A DNA stretch of 6,640 nucleotides from an uncultured Massilia sp. (GTDB lineage Bacteria > Pseudomonadota > Gammaproteobacteria > Burkholderiales > Burkholderiaceae), in contig CAMPHU010000240.1 of assembly GCA_946886065.1 (NCBI GenBank), positions 1 to 6,640 on the forward strand, read 5' to 3'. How positions within the stretch are numbered: position 1 is the stretch's first letter; each line of letters opens with the position of its first letter. Shown piece by piece: positions 1 through 6,640 of this stretch. A program made the position numbers and the translations under genes. The notes beneath the pieces were generated by a model. That model worked only from the letters and a program-made list of their open reading frames with translations, ran no database searches and had not been told where the DNA came from.

Positions 1-267
1 CGGGATGACGATTTCCTTGAGCAGCAGCTTGAGCGCGTCGGCGATCGGCTGCAGCAGGCCGCCCGGACCCACGCGGTTCGGGCCCACGCGGATCTGGATC
101 CAGCCGATCAGCTTGCGCTCCCACAGGGTCAGGTAGGCGACCAGGCCCATCAGCGGCAGCAGGACCACCACGATTTTCAGGACGGTCCAGATCAGCGGCC
201 AGACGGGCGCGATCGGGCTGGCGGCGCCGAATTCATAGAAACTATCGATATAACCGGGCGTTGCCAT
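1..267 (-). CDS. nuoH: NADH-quinone oxidoreductase subunit H, N-terminal part (partial, 3' end off window)
   Basis: NuoH (ND1 homologue) is the inner-membrane subunit of complex I that forms much of the ubiquinone-access chamber and joins the peripheral arm to the proton-pumping arm. The 89 codons here begin [10 protein letters not shown] and remain open to the window edge. A hydrophobic stretch at about residues 22-47 is the first transmembrane helix. It runs into the ND1-family signature at about residues 49-68 ([20 protein letters not shown]), followed by [16 protein letters not shown], the conserved first cytoplasmic loop. Family members are usually about 330-355 residues, so roughly three quarters of the gene lies beyond position 1. 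The ATG overlaps the nuoG TAA by one base (TAATG) and has a strong purine-rich ribosome binding site inside the nuoG end, which supports this start and translational coupling. The identification is firm from the signature and the position after nuoG. Confidence 0.97.
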   Translation of the reverse strand, partial: MATPGYIDSFYEFGAASPIAPVWPLIWTVLKIVVVLLPLMGLVAYLTLWERKLIGWIQIRVGPNRVGPGGLLQPIADALKLLLKEIVIP

Positions 268-2609
268 TACTTGCCCTCCCCTGCTTTTTCAACTTTGATG
301 TCACCAAACATGGCGCCCAGCGATGCGACCGCGCGGTGGCCGGCGGCGACGCGCACGGCGTTCGACGGCAGGCCTGCATCCACGTCGGCCACCAGGACGG
401 CGCTGCCGGAACCCTGGCTCACCTTGACGGTGTCGCCCGCCTTCACGCCGAGCTGCTCGGCGACGGCTTTCGACAGCGAGACCAGCGGCGCGTTCGAGGC
501 TGCGGTGCGCTGCAGCGGTTCGGAACGGCGCGCCAGCGCGTCGGTGAAGTAGACCGGCACGTCGGTGACGCGCTCGAGCTGGCCGGCGCTAGCGTACTTG
601 CCCGCTTCCGGCGCCAGCTTGGCGGCGTTGTTCAGCTTGGCGGACAGGTCGGTGTTGCCCTTGCCCAGCGCTTCGTCGCGGATAGCTTCCGAGGTCTCGT
701 AGTCGAAGCCGGTCAGGCCCAGCAGGTTGCCCAGTACGCGCAGCACTTTCCAGGCCGGACGGGTTTCGCCCAGCGGACGCACGGTGCCGTTGAAGCTCTG
801 TGCGCGGCCTTCGCAGTTGACGAAGGTGCCGGCGGTCTCGGTGAAGGGCGAAACCGGCAGCAGCACGTCGGCGTAGTCCATGCCGTGCTTGAACGGCGAC
901 ATGGCCACGACCATCTCGGCGCCGGCCAGCGCGGCGACGGCCTGCTGCGGGTTGGCCGCATCCAGTTCCGGCTCGGCGTTCAGCAGCACATAGGCCTTCT
1001 TCGGCGAAGCGAACACGGCTTCGTTCTTGCCAGACGTGGCGCCCACCAGGTAGCCGCCCACGGTGTTGGCGCCTTCGACCAGGTAGCCGAAAGTGCAGCC
1101 GGTGGCGTCGGCGATCCACTGTGCGGCGGCGTGGATCTTCGAGGCTTGCGGGTGGTTGCCTGCAGCATTGCCCAGCAGGATGGCGCCCGGCAGTTCGATA
1201 TCGCCCGACACCACCAGCGACGCGGCGATGCCCTTGGCGGCGTTGCCGGCTTCGATGCCGTCAAAGCCGGACGGAGCAGCGACGCCCTTGGCGGCGGCGA
1301 CAGCCACGACCACTTCGGACAGGGCTGCCAGCCAGTCGGTCGGCGCGGCGATCAGCTTGTTCGCGATCGGCATCAGGAGGTCGTCGTTCGATGCGCCCAC
1401 CAGCGACAGCTTGGCGCCGGCCTTGGTGGCGGCGCGCAGGCGGGTGGCGACCAGCGGGTGGTCCTTGCGCAGGTTCGAGCCGATGACCAGCGCGCGCTTG
1501 AGCTTGCTCAGTGCGGCGATCGGCATGCCCAGCCACGGGGTGACCTGGCCGGTCAGGGAGAAGTCGCTCTGGCGCAGGCGGAAGTCGATGTTGCTTGACC
1601 CGATGCCGCGCACGGCCTTGTTCAGCAGGTAGAGTTCTTCCAGGGTCGAGCCGGCGGTGGCGACGGCGGCGATGCTGTCGGCGCCATGCTCGTGGCGGAT
1701 GTTACGCAGGCCGTGGGCCACGTATTCCAGCGCGGTCTGCCAGTCGGTTTCCTGCCACACGCCGCCCTGCTTGATCATCGGGTTGACCAGGCGGTCGGCA
1801 TTGTCCAGCGCCTCGTAGGAGAAGCGGTCCTTGTCCGAGATCCAGCATTCGTTGATCGCTTCGTTTTCCAGCGGCAGCACGCGCATGACCTTGCCGCCCT
1901 TGACCTGGACGATCAGGTTGCTGCCCAGCGAATCGTGCGGCGACACCGACTTGCGGCGCGACAGTTCCCACGGACGTGCGGTGTAGCGGAAAGGCTTGCT
2001 CGTCAGAGCGCCGACCGGGCACAGGTCGATCATGTTGCCCGATACTTCCGAGTCGACGGTCTTGCCCACGAAGGTGGTGATCTCCGAGTGCTCGCCGCGG
2101 CCGACCATGCCGAATTCCATCACGCCGGCCACTTCCTGGCCGAAACGCACGCAACGGGTGCACTGGATGCAGCGCGACATTTCTTCCATCGAGATCAGCG
2201 GGCCGGCCTCTTTCGGGGCCACCACGCGCTTCTCTTCTTCGTAGCGCGAGCCGCTCTTGCCGTAGCCGACGGCCAGGTCTTGCAGCTGGCATTCGCCGCC
2301 CTGGTCGCAGATCGGGCAATCCAGCGGGTGGTTAATGAGGAGGAACTCCATCACCGACTTCTGGGCCTGCACGGCCTTGTCGCTGTGGGTGCGCACGATC
2401 ATGCCCGGCGAGACCGGGGTCGCGCAGGCAGGCATCGGCTTCGGCGCCTTCTCCACTTCGACCAGGCACATGCGGCAGTTCGCTGCGATCGACAATTTCT
2501 TGTGATAGCAGAAGTGCGGGATATAGGTCCCGAGTTTGTTTGCGGCGTCCATCACCATGGAACCTGGTGCGACTTCGACTTTCTTGCCGTCTAATTCAAT
2601 TTCAACCAT
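267..2609 (-). CDS. nuoG: NADH-quinone oxidoreductase subunit G (75-kDa iron-sulfur subunit)
   Basis: NuoG is the largest peripheral subunit of complex I and passes electrons from NuoF/NuoE towards NuoB. The 780-residue protein starts with a ferredoxin-like domain whose [2Fe-2S] ligands are Cys34, Cys45, Cys48 and Cys62. Next is the His-Cys3 [4Fe-4S] site (His94, Cys98, Cys101, Cys107), then a second [4Fe-4S] site (Cys147, Cys150, Cys153, Cys197). The rest, from about residue 210, is the molybdopterin-oxidoreductase-like domain. It keeps the TExxGTFVNxEGR motif (590-602) and a C-terminal beta-barrel-like region (about 706-780), but in complex I this domain carries no known molybdenum cofactor. 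The N7 cluster cysteines found in E. coli NuoG are absent: the corresponding stretch reads PHDSLGSNL (224-232). The start has an AGGT-type ribosome binding site; nuoF ends 21 bases upstream. An Ala/Gly-rich, less conserved middle (about 400-560) is normal for the family. Confidence 0.97.
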   Translation of the reverse strand: MVEIELDGKKVEVAPGSMVMDAANKLGTYIPHFCYHKKLSIAANCRMCLVEVEKAPKPMPACATPVSPGMIVRTHSDKAVQAQKSVMEFLLINHPLDCPICDQGGECQLQDLAVGYGKSGSRYEEEKRVVAPKEAGPLISMEEMSRCIQCTRCVRFGQEVAGVMEFGMVGRGEHSEITTFVGKTVDSEVSGNMIDLCPVGALTSKPFRYTARPWELSRRKSVSPHDSLGSNLIVQVKGGKVMRVLPLENEAINECWISDKDRFSYEALDNADRLVNPMIKQGGVWQETDWQTALEYVAHGLRNIRHEHGADSIAAVATAGSTLEELYLLNKAVRGIGSSNIDFRLRQSDFSLTGQVTPWLGMPIAALSKLKRALVIGSNLRKDHPLVATRLRAATKAGAKLSLVGASNDDLLMPIANKLIAAPTDWLAALSEVVVAVAAAKGVAAPSGFDGIEAGNAAKGIAASLVVSGDIELPGAILLGNAAGNHPQASKIHAAAQWIADATGCTFGYLVEGANTVGGYLVGATSGKNEAVFASPKKAYVLLNAEPELDAANPQQAVAALAGAEMVVAMSPFKHGMDYADVLLPVSPFTETAGTFVNCEGRAQSFNGTVRPLGETRPAWKVLRVLGNLLGLTGFDYETSEAIRDEALGKGNTDLSAKLNNAAKLAPEAGKYASAGQLERVTDVPVYFTDALARRSEPLQRTAASNAPLVSLSKAVAEQLGVKAGDTVKVSQGSGSAVLVADVDAGLPSNAVRVAAGHRAVASLGAMFGDIKVEKAGEGK
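274..281 (-). promoter_or_regulatory. Ribosome binding site of nuoH
   Basis: The minus strand reads GGGGAGGG, six bases before the nuoH ATG and inside the last codons of nuoG. It is the most Shine-Dalgarno-like sequence in the window. It supports the ATG that overlaps the nuoG stop and suggests that nuoH can be initiated efficiently by re-starting ribosomes. Confidence 0.75.
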
Positions 2610-2618
2610 TTGATCGTT

Positions 2619-2627
2619 ACCTGACCT
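2619..2627 (-). promoter_or_regulatory. Ribosome binding site of nuoG
   Basis: In the 21-base nuoF-nuoG gap the minus strand reads AGGTCAGGT, a doubled AGGT. The copy nearer the gene ends nine bases before the nuoG ATG. It supports the start MVEIELDG, which also fits the beginning of the ferredoxin-like domain. Confidence 0.6.
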
Positions 2628-2630
2628 GGT

Positions 2631-3926
2631 TTAAAGGTATGCGGGCACGAGGCAGTGCTTGTGCTCGATGTGATATTCGAATTCCTCGCGGAAGTTCTTG
2701 ATCATCGCTTCGACCGGCATCGCTGCTGCATCGCCCAGGGCGCAGATGGTGCGGCCCTTGATGTTGAAGGCGATGTTGTTCAGCAGGTCCATGTCTTCCG
2801 GACGGCCCTTGCCGTGCTCGATGCGGTGGACCATGCGGTACATCCAGCCGGTGCCTTCACGGCACGGCGTGCACTGGCCGCAGGATTCTTCGTAGTAGAA
2901 GTACGACAGGCGCAGCAGCGACTTGACCATGCAGCGGGTCTCGTCCATGACGATCACGGCGCCCGAGCCCAGCATCGAGCCGGCCTTGGCGATCGAATCG
3001 TAGTCGAGGTCGGTGTCCATCATGACTTCGCCGCGGATCACGGGAGCCGAGGAACCGCCGGGAATCACGGCCTTGATCTTCTTGCCGCCGCGCATACCGC
3101 CGGCCAGCTCCATCAGCTTGGCGAACGGGGTGCCCAGCGGGACTTCGTAGTTGCCCGGACGCTCGACGTCGCCCGAGATCGAGAAGATCTTGGTGCCGCC
3201 GTTGTTCGGCTTGCCGAGGCCCATGTAGTTCTCGGCGCCCATGTTCAGGATGAAGGGGACGGCCGCGAAGGTCTCGGTGTTGTTGATCGTGGTCGGCTTG
3301 CCGTACAGGCCGAACGAGGCCGGGAACGGCGGCTTGAAGCGCGGCTGGCCCTTCTTGCCTTCCAGCGACTCCAGCAGCGCGGTTTCTTCGCCGCAGATGT
3401 AGGCGCCGTAGCCGTGGTGGGCGTGCAGCTGGAACGAGAATTCCGAACCCATGATCTTGTCGCCCAGGAAGCCGGCGGCGCGCGCCTCTTCCAGCGCTTC
3501 CTCGAAGCGCAGGTATTCCTGGAAGATCTCGCCGTGGATGTAGTTGTAGCCCACGGTGATGCCCATCGCATAGGCGCCGATGGCCATGCCTTCGATCAGC
3601 GCGTGCGGGTTGTAGCGGATGATGTCGCGGTCCTTGAAGGTGCCCGGTTCGCCTTCGTCGGTATTGCAGACGAGGTATTTCTGGCCCGGGAACTGGCGCG
3701 GCATGAAGCTCCACTTCAGGCCGGTCGGGAAGCCGGCGCCGCCGCGGCCGCGCAGGCCGGAGGTCTTCAGGTCGGCGATGATGGCTTCAGGCGCGATCTT
3801 CTCTTCGATGATGCGGCGCAGCGCCGAATAGCCGCCACGCTTGACGTAGTCGGCCAGGCGCCAGTTGTCGCCGTTCAGATCCTTCAGGATCAGGGGATTG
3901 ATGTGACGGTCGTGCAGGCTGGTCAT
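2631..3926 (-). CDS. nuoF: NADH-quinone oxidoreductase subunit F (51-kDa, NADH- and FMN-binding)
   Basis: NuoF is the entry point of complex I: it binds NADH, passes a hydride to FMN, then sends electrons one at a time to its own [4Fe-4S] cluster (N3). The 431-residue protein has the glycine-rich FMN/NADH loop [13 protein letters not shown] (60-72), the conserved [14 protein letters not shown] stretch (88-101) and the second signature [17 protein letters not shown] (174-190). The cluster ligands are Cys349, Cys352 and Cys355 ([11 protein letters not shown]) plus Cys395 (TICALGD). I chose the ATG at 3926 ([10 protein letters not shown]) over an in-frame ATG at 3980. The shorter form matches my memory of the betaproteobacterial N-terminus, gives the usual length, has AGAGGA nine bases upstream, and overlaps the nuoE TGA by only four bases (ATGA). 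The extra 18 residues of the longer form are Arg/Glu/Gly-rich and would sit on the nuoE C-terminal codons. No key residue is missing. Confidence 0.97.
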   Translation of the reverse strand: MTSLHDRHINPLILKDLNGDNWRLADYVKRGGYSALRRIIEEKIAPEAIIADLKTSGLRGRGGAGFPTGLKWSFMPRQFPGQKYLVCNTDEGEPGTFKDRDIIRYNPHALIEGMAIGAYAMGITVGYNYIHGEIFQEYLRFEEALEEARAAGFLGDKIMGSEFSFQLHAHHGYGAYICGEETALLESLEGKKGQPRFKPPFPASFGLYGKPTTINNTETFAAVPFILNMGAENYMGLGKPNNGGTKIFSISGDVERPGNYEVPLGTPFAKLMELAGGMRGGKKIKAVIPGGSSAPVIRGEVMMDTDLDYDSIAKAGSMLGSGAVIVMDETRCMVKSLLRLSYFYYEESCGQCTPCREGTGWMYRMVHRIEHGKGRPEDMDLLNNIAFNIKGRTICALGDAAAMPVEAMIKNFREEFEYHIEHKHCLVPAYL

Positions 3927-4399
3927 TTCTTGAGTTCCTCTACCAGGGCGTCGATCTTCTCGTCGCTCATGAACGAGCACATGCGATGGTTATTCACCAG
4001 CATGACCGGTGCGTCGCCGCACGCGCCCATGCACTCGCCTTCCAGCAGCGTGAAGGCGCCGTCGGCGGTGGTGTCGCGGTAATCGATGCCCAGCTTGTCC
4101 TTCAGGCGCTGGCCGGCGCGTTCGCCGCCCGACAGCGCGCAAGGCAGGTTGGTGCACACGGTGATCTTGTGCTTGCCGACCGGCTTGATGTTGTACATGT
4201 TGTAGAAGGTCGCCACTTCCTGCACGGCGATGGCCGGCATGCCGATGTAGTCGGCGATTTCCTGCATGGTCTCGGGCGACAGCCAGCCCAGTTCGACCTG
4301 GGCGTGGGCCAGCGAGGCCATCACGGCCGACTGGCGCTGATCGGCTGGGTACTTGGCCAGCTCGCGATCGATCTTCTTGTAGGTGTCCTGCGATAACAT
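3923..4399 (-). CDS. nuoE: NADH-quinone oxidoreductase subunit E (24-kDa, [2Fe-2S])
   Basis: NuoE is the small partner of NuoF in the NADH-oxidising module and holds the [2Fe-2S] cluster N1a, thought to tune electron residence on FMN. The 158-residue protein has an N-terminal helical bundle (about 1-75, including the conserved VATFYNMYN at 62-70) and a thioredoxin-like C-terminal domain. The cluster ligands have the family's C-x4-C and C-x3-C spacing: Cys82 and Cys87 (VCTNLPC), Cys123 and Cys127 ([11 protein letters not shown]). Length is typical. The start at [10 protein letters not shown] is supported by AAGAGGA nine bases upstream. The gene follows nuoD after 29 bases, and its TGA overlaps the nuoF ATG by four bases, which suggests coupled synthesis of the two tightly associated subunits. 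Confidence 0.97.
   Translation of the reverse strand: MLSQDTYKKIDRELAKYPADQRQSAVMASLAHAQVELGWLSPETMQEIADYIGMPAIAVQEVATFYNMYNIKPVGKHKITVCTNLPCALSGGERAGQRLKDKLGIDYRDTTADGAFTLLEGECMGACGDAPVMLVNNHRMCSFMSDEKIDALVEELKK
3936..3941 (-). promoter_or_regulatory. Ribosome binding site deciding the nuoF start
   Basis: AGAGGA on the minus strand, within the final codons of nuoE, stands nine bases before the ATG at 3926. It favours the 431-residue form of NuoF over an 18-residue longer alternative beginning at 3980. Confidence 0.7.
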
Positions 4400-4408
4400 A
4401 TTCTTGCG

Positions 4409-4415
4409 TCCTCTT
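4409..4415 (-). promoter_or_regulatory. Ribosome binding site of nuoE
   Basis: AAGAGGA on the minus strand lies nine bases before the nuoE ATG, in the 29-base nuoD-nuoE gap. The same core (AGAGGA) at the same distance precedes nuoF, so the two subunits of the NADH-oxidising pair have matching initiation signals. Confidence 0.7.
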
Positions 4416-4428
4416 ACCTAGGTCCGCC

Positions 4429-5682
4429 TCAGCGGTCGATACTGCCGAACACGATGTCCTGGGTACCGATGATGGTCACGGCGTCGGCGATCATGTGGCC
4501 GCGCGCCATTTCGTCCAGGCTCTGCAGGTGGGCATAGTCCGGGGTACGGATCTTCAGGCGGTAAGGCTTGTTGGCGCCGTCGGAAACGATGTAGATGCCG
4601 AACTCGCCCTTCGGGTGCTCGACCGCCGCGTAGGCCTCGCCTTCCGGCACGTGGAAGCCTTCGGTGAACAGCTTGAAGTGGTGGATCAGCGATTCCATGT
4701 TGGACTTCATGTCCATGCGGTTCGGCGGCGCGATCTTGTTGTTGTCGATCATGACCGGACCCTGGTTCACGGCCAGCCACTTCACGCACTGCTTGATGAT
4801 GCGGTTCGACTGGCGCATCTCTTCGATACGCACCAGGTAGCGGTCGTAGGAGTCGCCATTGGTGCCGACCGGGATGTCGAAGTCCATCTGGTCGTAGACC
4901 GCGTAGGGCTGCTGCTTGCGCAGGTCCCAGGCGATGCCCGAGCCGCGCAGCATGGCGCCGGTGAAGCCCATGGCCTTCGCATCTTCCGGCGAGACCACGC
5001 CGATGCCCACGGTACGCTGCTTCCAGATACGGTTATCGGTCAGCAGGGTTTCGTATTCGTCGACATAGCCGTCGAAACGCTTGGTGAACGCGTCGATGAA
5101 GTCCAGCACCGAGCCCTGGCGGTCGCGGTTCAGGTCGTCGATCGCCTTCTTCGAGCGGATCGGCGATTCGCGGTGCTGCGGCATGCGGTCCGGCAGGTCG
5201 CGGTAGACGCCGCCCGGGCGGTAGTAGGCCGCGTGCATGCGCGCGCCCGACACGGCTTCATAGACGTCGAACAGGTCTTCGCGGTCGCGGAAGGCGTACA
5301 GGAAGGGACCCATGGCGCCGATGTCGAGCGCGTGCGCGCCCAGCCACATCAGGTGGTTCAGGATACGGGTGATTTCGTCGAACATCACGCGGATGTACTG
5401 CGCGCGCAGCGGCGCTTCGATGCCCAGCAGCTTTTCCACCGCCAGCACGTAGCCGTGCTCGTTGCACATCATCGAGACGTAGTCCAGGCGGTCCATGTAG
5501 GGAACCGACTGCAGGTAGGTGCGGGTCTCGGCCAGCTTCTCGGTCGCGCGGTGCAGCAGGCCGATGTGCGGGTCGGCGCGCTGGATCACTTCGCCGTCGA
5601 GTTCCAGCACCAGGCGCAGCACACCGTGCGCTGCCGGGTGCTGCGGACCAAAGTTCAGGGTGTAATTCTTAAGCTCAGCCAT
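4429..5682 (-). CDS. nuoD: NADH-quinone oxidoreductase subunit D (49-kDa, quinone-site subunit)
   Basis: NuoD, together with NuoB and NuoH, builds the ubiquinone reduction site at the foot of the peripheral arm; it is related to the large subunit of [NiFe] hydrogenases but has lost the metal ligands. The 417-residue protein opens with [20 protein letters not shown]. His19 (AAHG) and Tyr68 (LDYVS) are 49 residues apart, the same spacing as the quinone-head-group His/Tyr pair known from mitochondrial and Thermus subunits, so I assign them that role by alignment in my head. Other family stretches include [21 protein letters not shown] (given as two parts: HRATEKLAE at 44-52 and [12 protein letters not shown] at 53-64) and [16 protein letters not shown] (120-135). 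It ends SIDR. The ATG overlaps the nuoC TAA by one base (TAATG), and a modest GGGA lies seven bases upstream. NuoC and NuoD are separate here rather than fused. Confidence 0.97.
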   Translation of the reverse strand: MAELKNYTLNFGPQHPAAHGVLRLVLELDGEVIQRADPHIGLLHRATEKLAETRTYLQSVPYMDRLDYVSMMCNEHGYVLAVEKLLGIEAPLRAQYIRVMFDEITRILNHLMWLGAHALDIGAMGPFLYAFRDREDLFDVYEAVSGARMHAAYYRPGGVYRDLPDRMPQHRESPIRSKKAIDDLNRDRQGSVLDFIDAFTKRFDGYVDEYETLLTDNRIWKQRTVGIGVVSPEDAKAMGFTGAMLRGSGIAWDLRKQQPYAVYDQMDFDIPVGTNGDSYDRYLVRIEEMRQSNRIIKQCVKWLAVNQGPVMIDNNKIAPPNRMDMKSNMESLIHHFKLFTEGFHVPEGEAYAAVEHPKGEFGIYIVSDGANKPYRLKIRTPDYAHLQSLDEMARGHMIADAVTIIGTQDIVFGSIDR

Positions 5683-6275
5683 TATTTCGTCCCGTAGGTT
5701 TCTTCGCGGATCACGCGCGGAATGTTCTCGCGCGGCTCGATCGTCACGGGTTGGTAGATCACGCGTTTCTGTTCAGGGTCGTAGCGCATCTCGACATAGC
5801 CCGAGATCGGGAAGTCCTTGCGGAACGGGTGGCCGATGAAGCCGTAGTCGGTCAGGATGCGGCGCAGGTCGCCGTGGCCGTCGAACAGGATGCCGTACAG
5901 GTCGAACGCTTCGCGCTCGTACCAGTTCGCCGCACGCCAGATGCCGGTCACCGATTCGACCAGCGGCATGTCGTCGTCCGGGCAGAACACGCGCACGCGC
6001 ACGCGCCAGTTGTGTTCGATCGAGAGCAGGTGGGTCACGACCGCGAAGCGCAGGCCGTCCCAGGTGCCCTCGCCGTATTGCGAGTAGTCGACGCCGCACA
6101 GGTCGATGAGTTCTTCGAAGCGCAGGCTCGGGTCGTCGCGCAGGGTCTGCATCGCCTGCAGATAGTCGGCGGCCTTGACCACCACGGTCACTTCACCCAG
6201 CGCCGAGCTGATTGCTGCGCCCTCGCCCAGTGCATTTTTCAGGGCGAGTTCAAGGGTTTCGAGTTTAGTCGTCAT
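5682..6275 (-). CDS. nuoC: NADH-quinone oxidoreductase subunit C (30-kDa subunit)
   Basis: NuoC is a cofactor-free structural subunit of the connecting module of complex I, packing against NuoD, NuoB and NuoG on the cytoplasmic side. The 197-residue protein carries the 30-kDa family signature at about residues 119-140 ([16 protein letters not shown], then DLRRIL). It continues into the conserved [15 protein letters not shown] (142-156) and [16 protein letters not shown] (161-176). Length is normal for a stand-alone NuoC. The start ATG at 6275 ([10 protein letters not shown]) comes 15 bases after the nuoB stop. That gap contains no clear Shine-Dalgarno sequence, so initiation may rely on ribosomes finishing nuoB. 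The reading frame ends TAATG into nuoD. Family assignment is firm; the start is likely but less well supported than those of its neighbours. Confidence 0.96.
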   Translation of the reverse strand: MTTKLETLELALKNALGEGAAISSALGEVTVVVKAADYLQAMQTLRDDPSLRFEELIDLCGVDYSQYGEGTWDGLRFAVVTHLLSIEHNWRVRVRVFCPDDDMPLVESVTGIWRAANWYEREAFDLYGILFDGHGDLRRILTDYGFIGHPFRKDFPISGYVEMRYDPEQKRVIYQPVTIEPRENIPRVIREETYGTK

Positions 6276-6290
6276 GGTAAATCGCTGTTC

Positions 6291-6640
6291 TTAGCGCGCG
6301 ATGGTATTGGTGCGCTTGATCTTGTTCTGCAGCTGCATGATGCCGTACAGGAGCGCTTCCGCGGTCGGCGGGCAGCCCGGCACGTAGACGTCGACGGGGA
6401 CGATGCGGTCGCAGCCGCGCACCACCGAGTACGAGTAGTGGTAGTAACCGCCGCCGTTGGCGCAGGAACCCATCGAAATGACCCAGCGCGGCTCGGCCAT
6501 CTGGTCGTAGACCTTGCGCAGTGCGGGGGCCATCTTGTTGCACAGCGTGCCGGCGACGATCATGACGTCCGACTGGCGCGGCGATGGGCGGAACACAATG
6601 CCAAAGCGGTCGAGATCGTAGCGGGCAGCGCCCACATGCA
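6291..6640 (-). CDS. nuoB: NADH-quinone oxidoreductase subunit B, C-terminal part (partial, 5' end off window)
   Basis: NuoB (PSST homologue) holds the terminal [4Fe-4S] cluster N2, which donates electrons to ubiquinone. The frame is open to the window edge; the last 115 or so codons are present, starting [13 protein letters not shown]. Two of the four N2 ligands are visible, in MGSCANGGG and [14 protein letters not shown], 30 residues apart. The adjacent Cys-Cys pair of the FGLACC motif must lie just upstream, outside the window. The [20 protein letters not shown] stretch between the ligands is of the mitochondrial/proteobacterial type and one residue longer than in E. coli. A GTG at 6635 could be read as a start but falls inside the conserved core, right after a His that belongs to the MMHxGAARYD motif, so it is not the real start. 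By comparison with a usual length near 158 residues, about 43 residues are missing. The protein ends NTIAR and nuoC follows after 15 bases. Confidence 0.97.
   Translation of the reverse strand, partial: HVGAARYDLDRFGIVFRPSPRQSDVMIVAGTLCNKMAPALRKVYDQMAEPRWVISMGSCANGGGYYHYSYSVVRGCDRIVPVDVYVPGCPPTAEALLYGIMQLQNKIKRTNTIAR

Noticed and set aside
589..1119. Shorter minus-strand frames inside nuoG (also 713-961, 980-1264, 1261-1536 and 1702-2319)
   Set aside because: They overlap nuoG in the same direction but another frame, have Arg/Pro/Ala-rich translations without motifs, and nuoG is intact through them.
267..2609. NuoG as a molybdenum enzyme (formate dehydrogenase-like)
   Set aside because: It has the molybdopterin-oxidoreductase fold motifs, but the N-terminal ferredoxin and His-Cys3 sites plus its place between nuoF and nuoH identify complex I. 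No active-site Cys or Sec motif of formate dehydrogenase was seen.
2857..3714. A 285-codon minus-strand frame inside nuoF (also 3245-3571)
   Set aside because: It is an out-of-frame shadow of the intact nuoF, whose FMN, NADH and iron-sulfur motifs are all in the main frame.
4416..4423. Eight-base palindrome ACCTAGGT in the nuoD-nuoE gap
   Set aside because: It is the only perfect palindrome I noticed in a gap, but it is short, single, inside an operon and matches no operator I know. Chance is the simplest explanation.
4400..4428. Possible internal promoter or terminator in the 29-base nuoD-nuoE gap
   Set aside because: There is no hairpin followed by a T-run and no room for recognisable -35/-10 elements; the gap mainly holds the nuoE ribosome binding site.
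6291..6635. A complete 114-residue protein starting at the GTG at 6635
   Set aside because: The frame continues upstream to the window edge, and the codon before the GTG encodes the His of the conserved NuoB core. This is an internal Val of a truncated nuoB, not a start.

Overview
The window is an interior piece of a bacterial respiratory complex I operon (NADH:ubiquinone oxidoreductase, nuo). All genes lie on the minus strand. Read in the direction of transcription (high to low coordinates) they are nuoB (5' end cut off), nuoC, nuoD, nuoE, nuoF, nuoG and nuoH (3' end cut off). This is the canonical nuo order, and coding sequence fills essentially the whole window.

Organism: the DNA is GC-rich with strong G/C third-position preference. 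NuoC and NuoD are separate proteins, unlike the NuoCD fusion of enterobacteria. NuoB, NuoD and NuoG resemble the mitochondrial/proteobacterial type, and NuoG lacks the cysteines for the extra N7 iron-sulfur cluster. From memory of the family, the NuoE and NuoF N-termini look like those of Burkholderiales. I infer a betaproteobacterium, probably Oxalobacteraceae (Massilia-like); the family-level guess is tentative.

Layout: nuoH (1-267, first 89 codons), nuoG (267-2609), nuoF (2631-3926), nuoE (3923-4399), nuoD (4429-5682), nuoC (5682-6275), nuoB (6291-6640, C-terminal part). Junctions are tight: TAATG one-base overlaps at nuoC/nuoD and nuoG/nuoH, an ATGA four-base overlap at nuoE/nuoF, and gaps of 15, 29 and 21 bases at nuoB/nuoC, nuoD/nuoE and nuoF/nuoG. 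No promoter or terminator was found, as expected inside one long transcript. There is no stretch of 300 bases without a gene.

Function: NuoE, NuoF and NuoG form the NADH-oxidising module (FMN in NuoF, an iron-sulfur chain through NuoF, NuoE and NuoG). NuoB, NuoC and NuoD form the connecting module, which carries electrons through cluster N2 to ubiquinone bound near NuoD, NuoB and NuoH. NuoH is the membrane subunit that anchors this arm and starts the proton-pumping arm. Every cofactor ligand that can be checked is present, so these look like intact housekeeping genes. I found no undescribed system, mobile element, RNA gene or CRISPR array.
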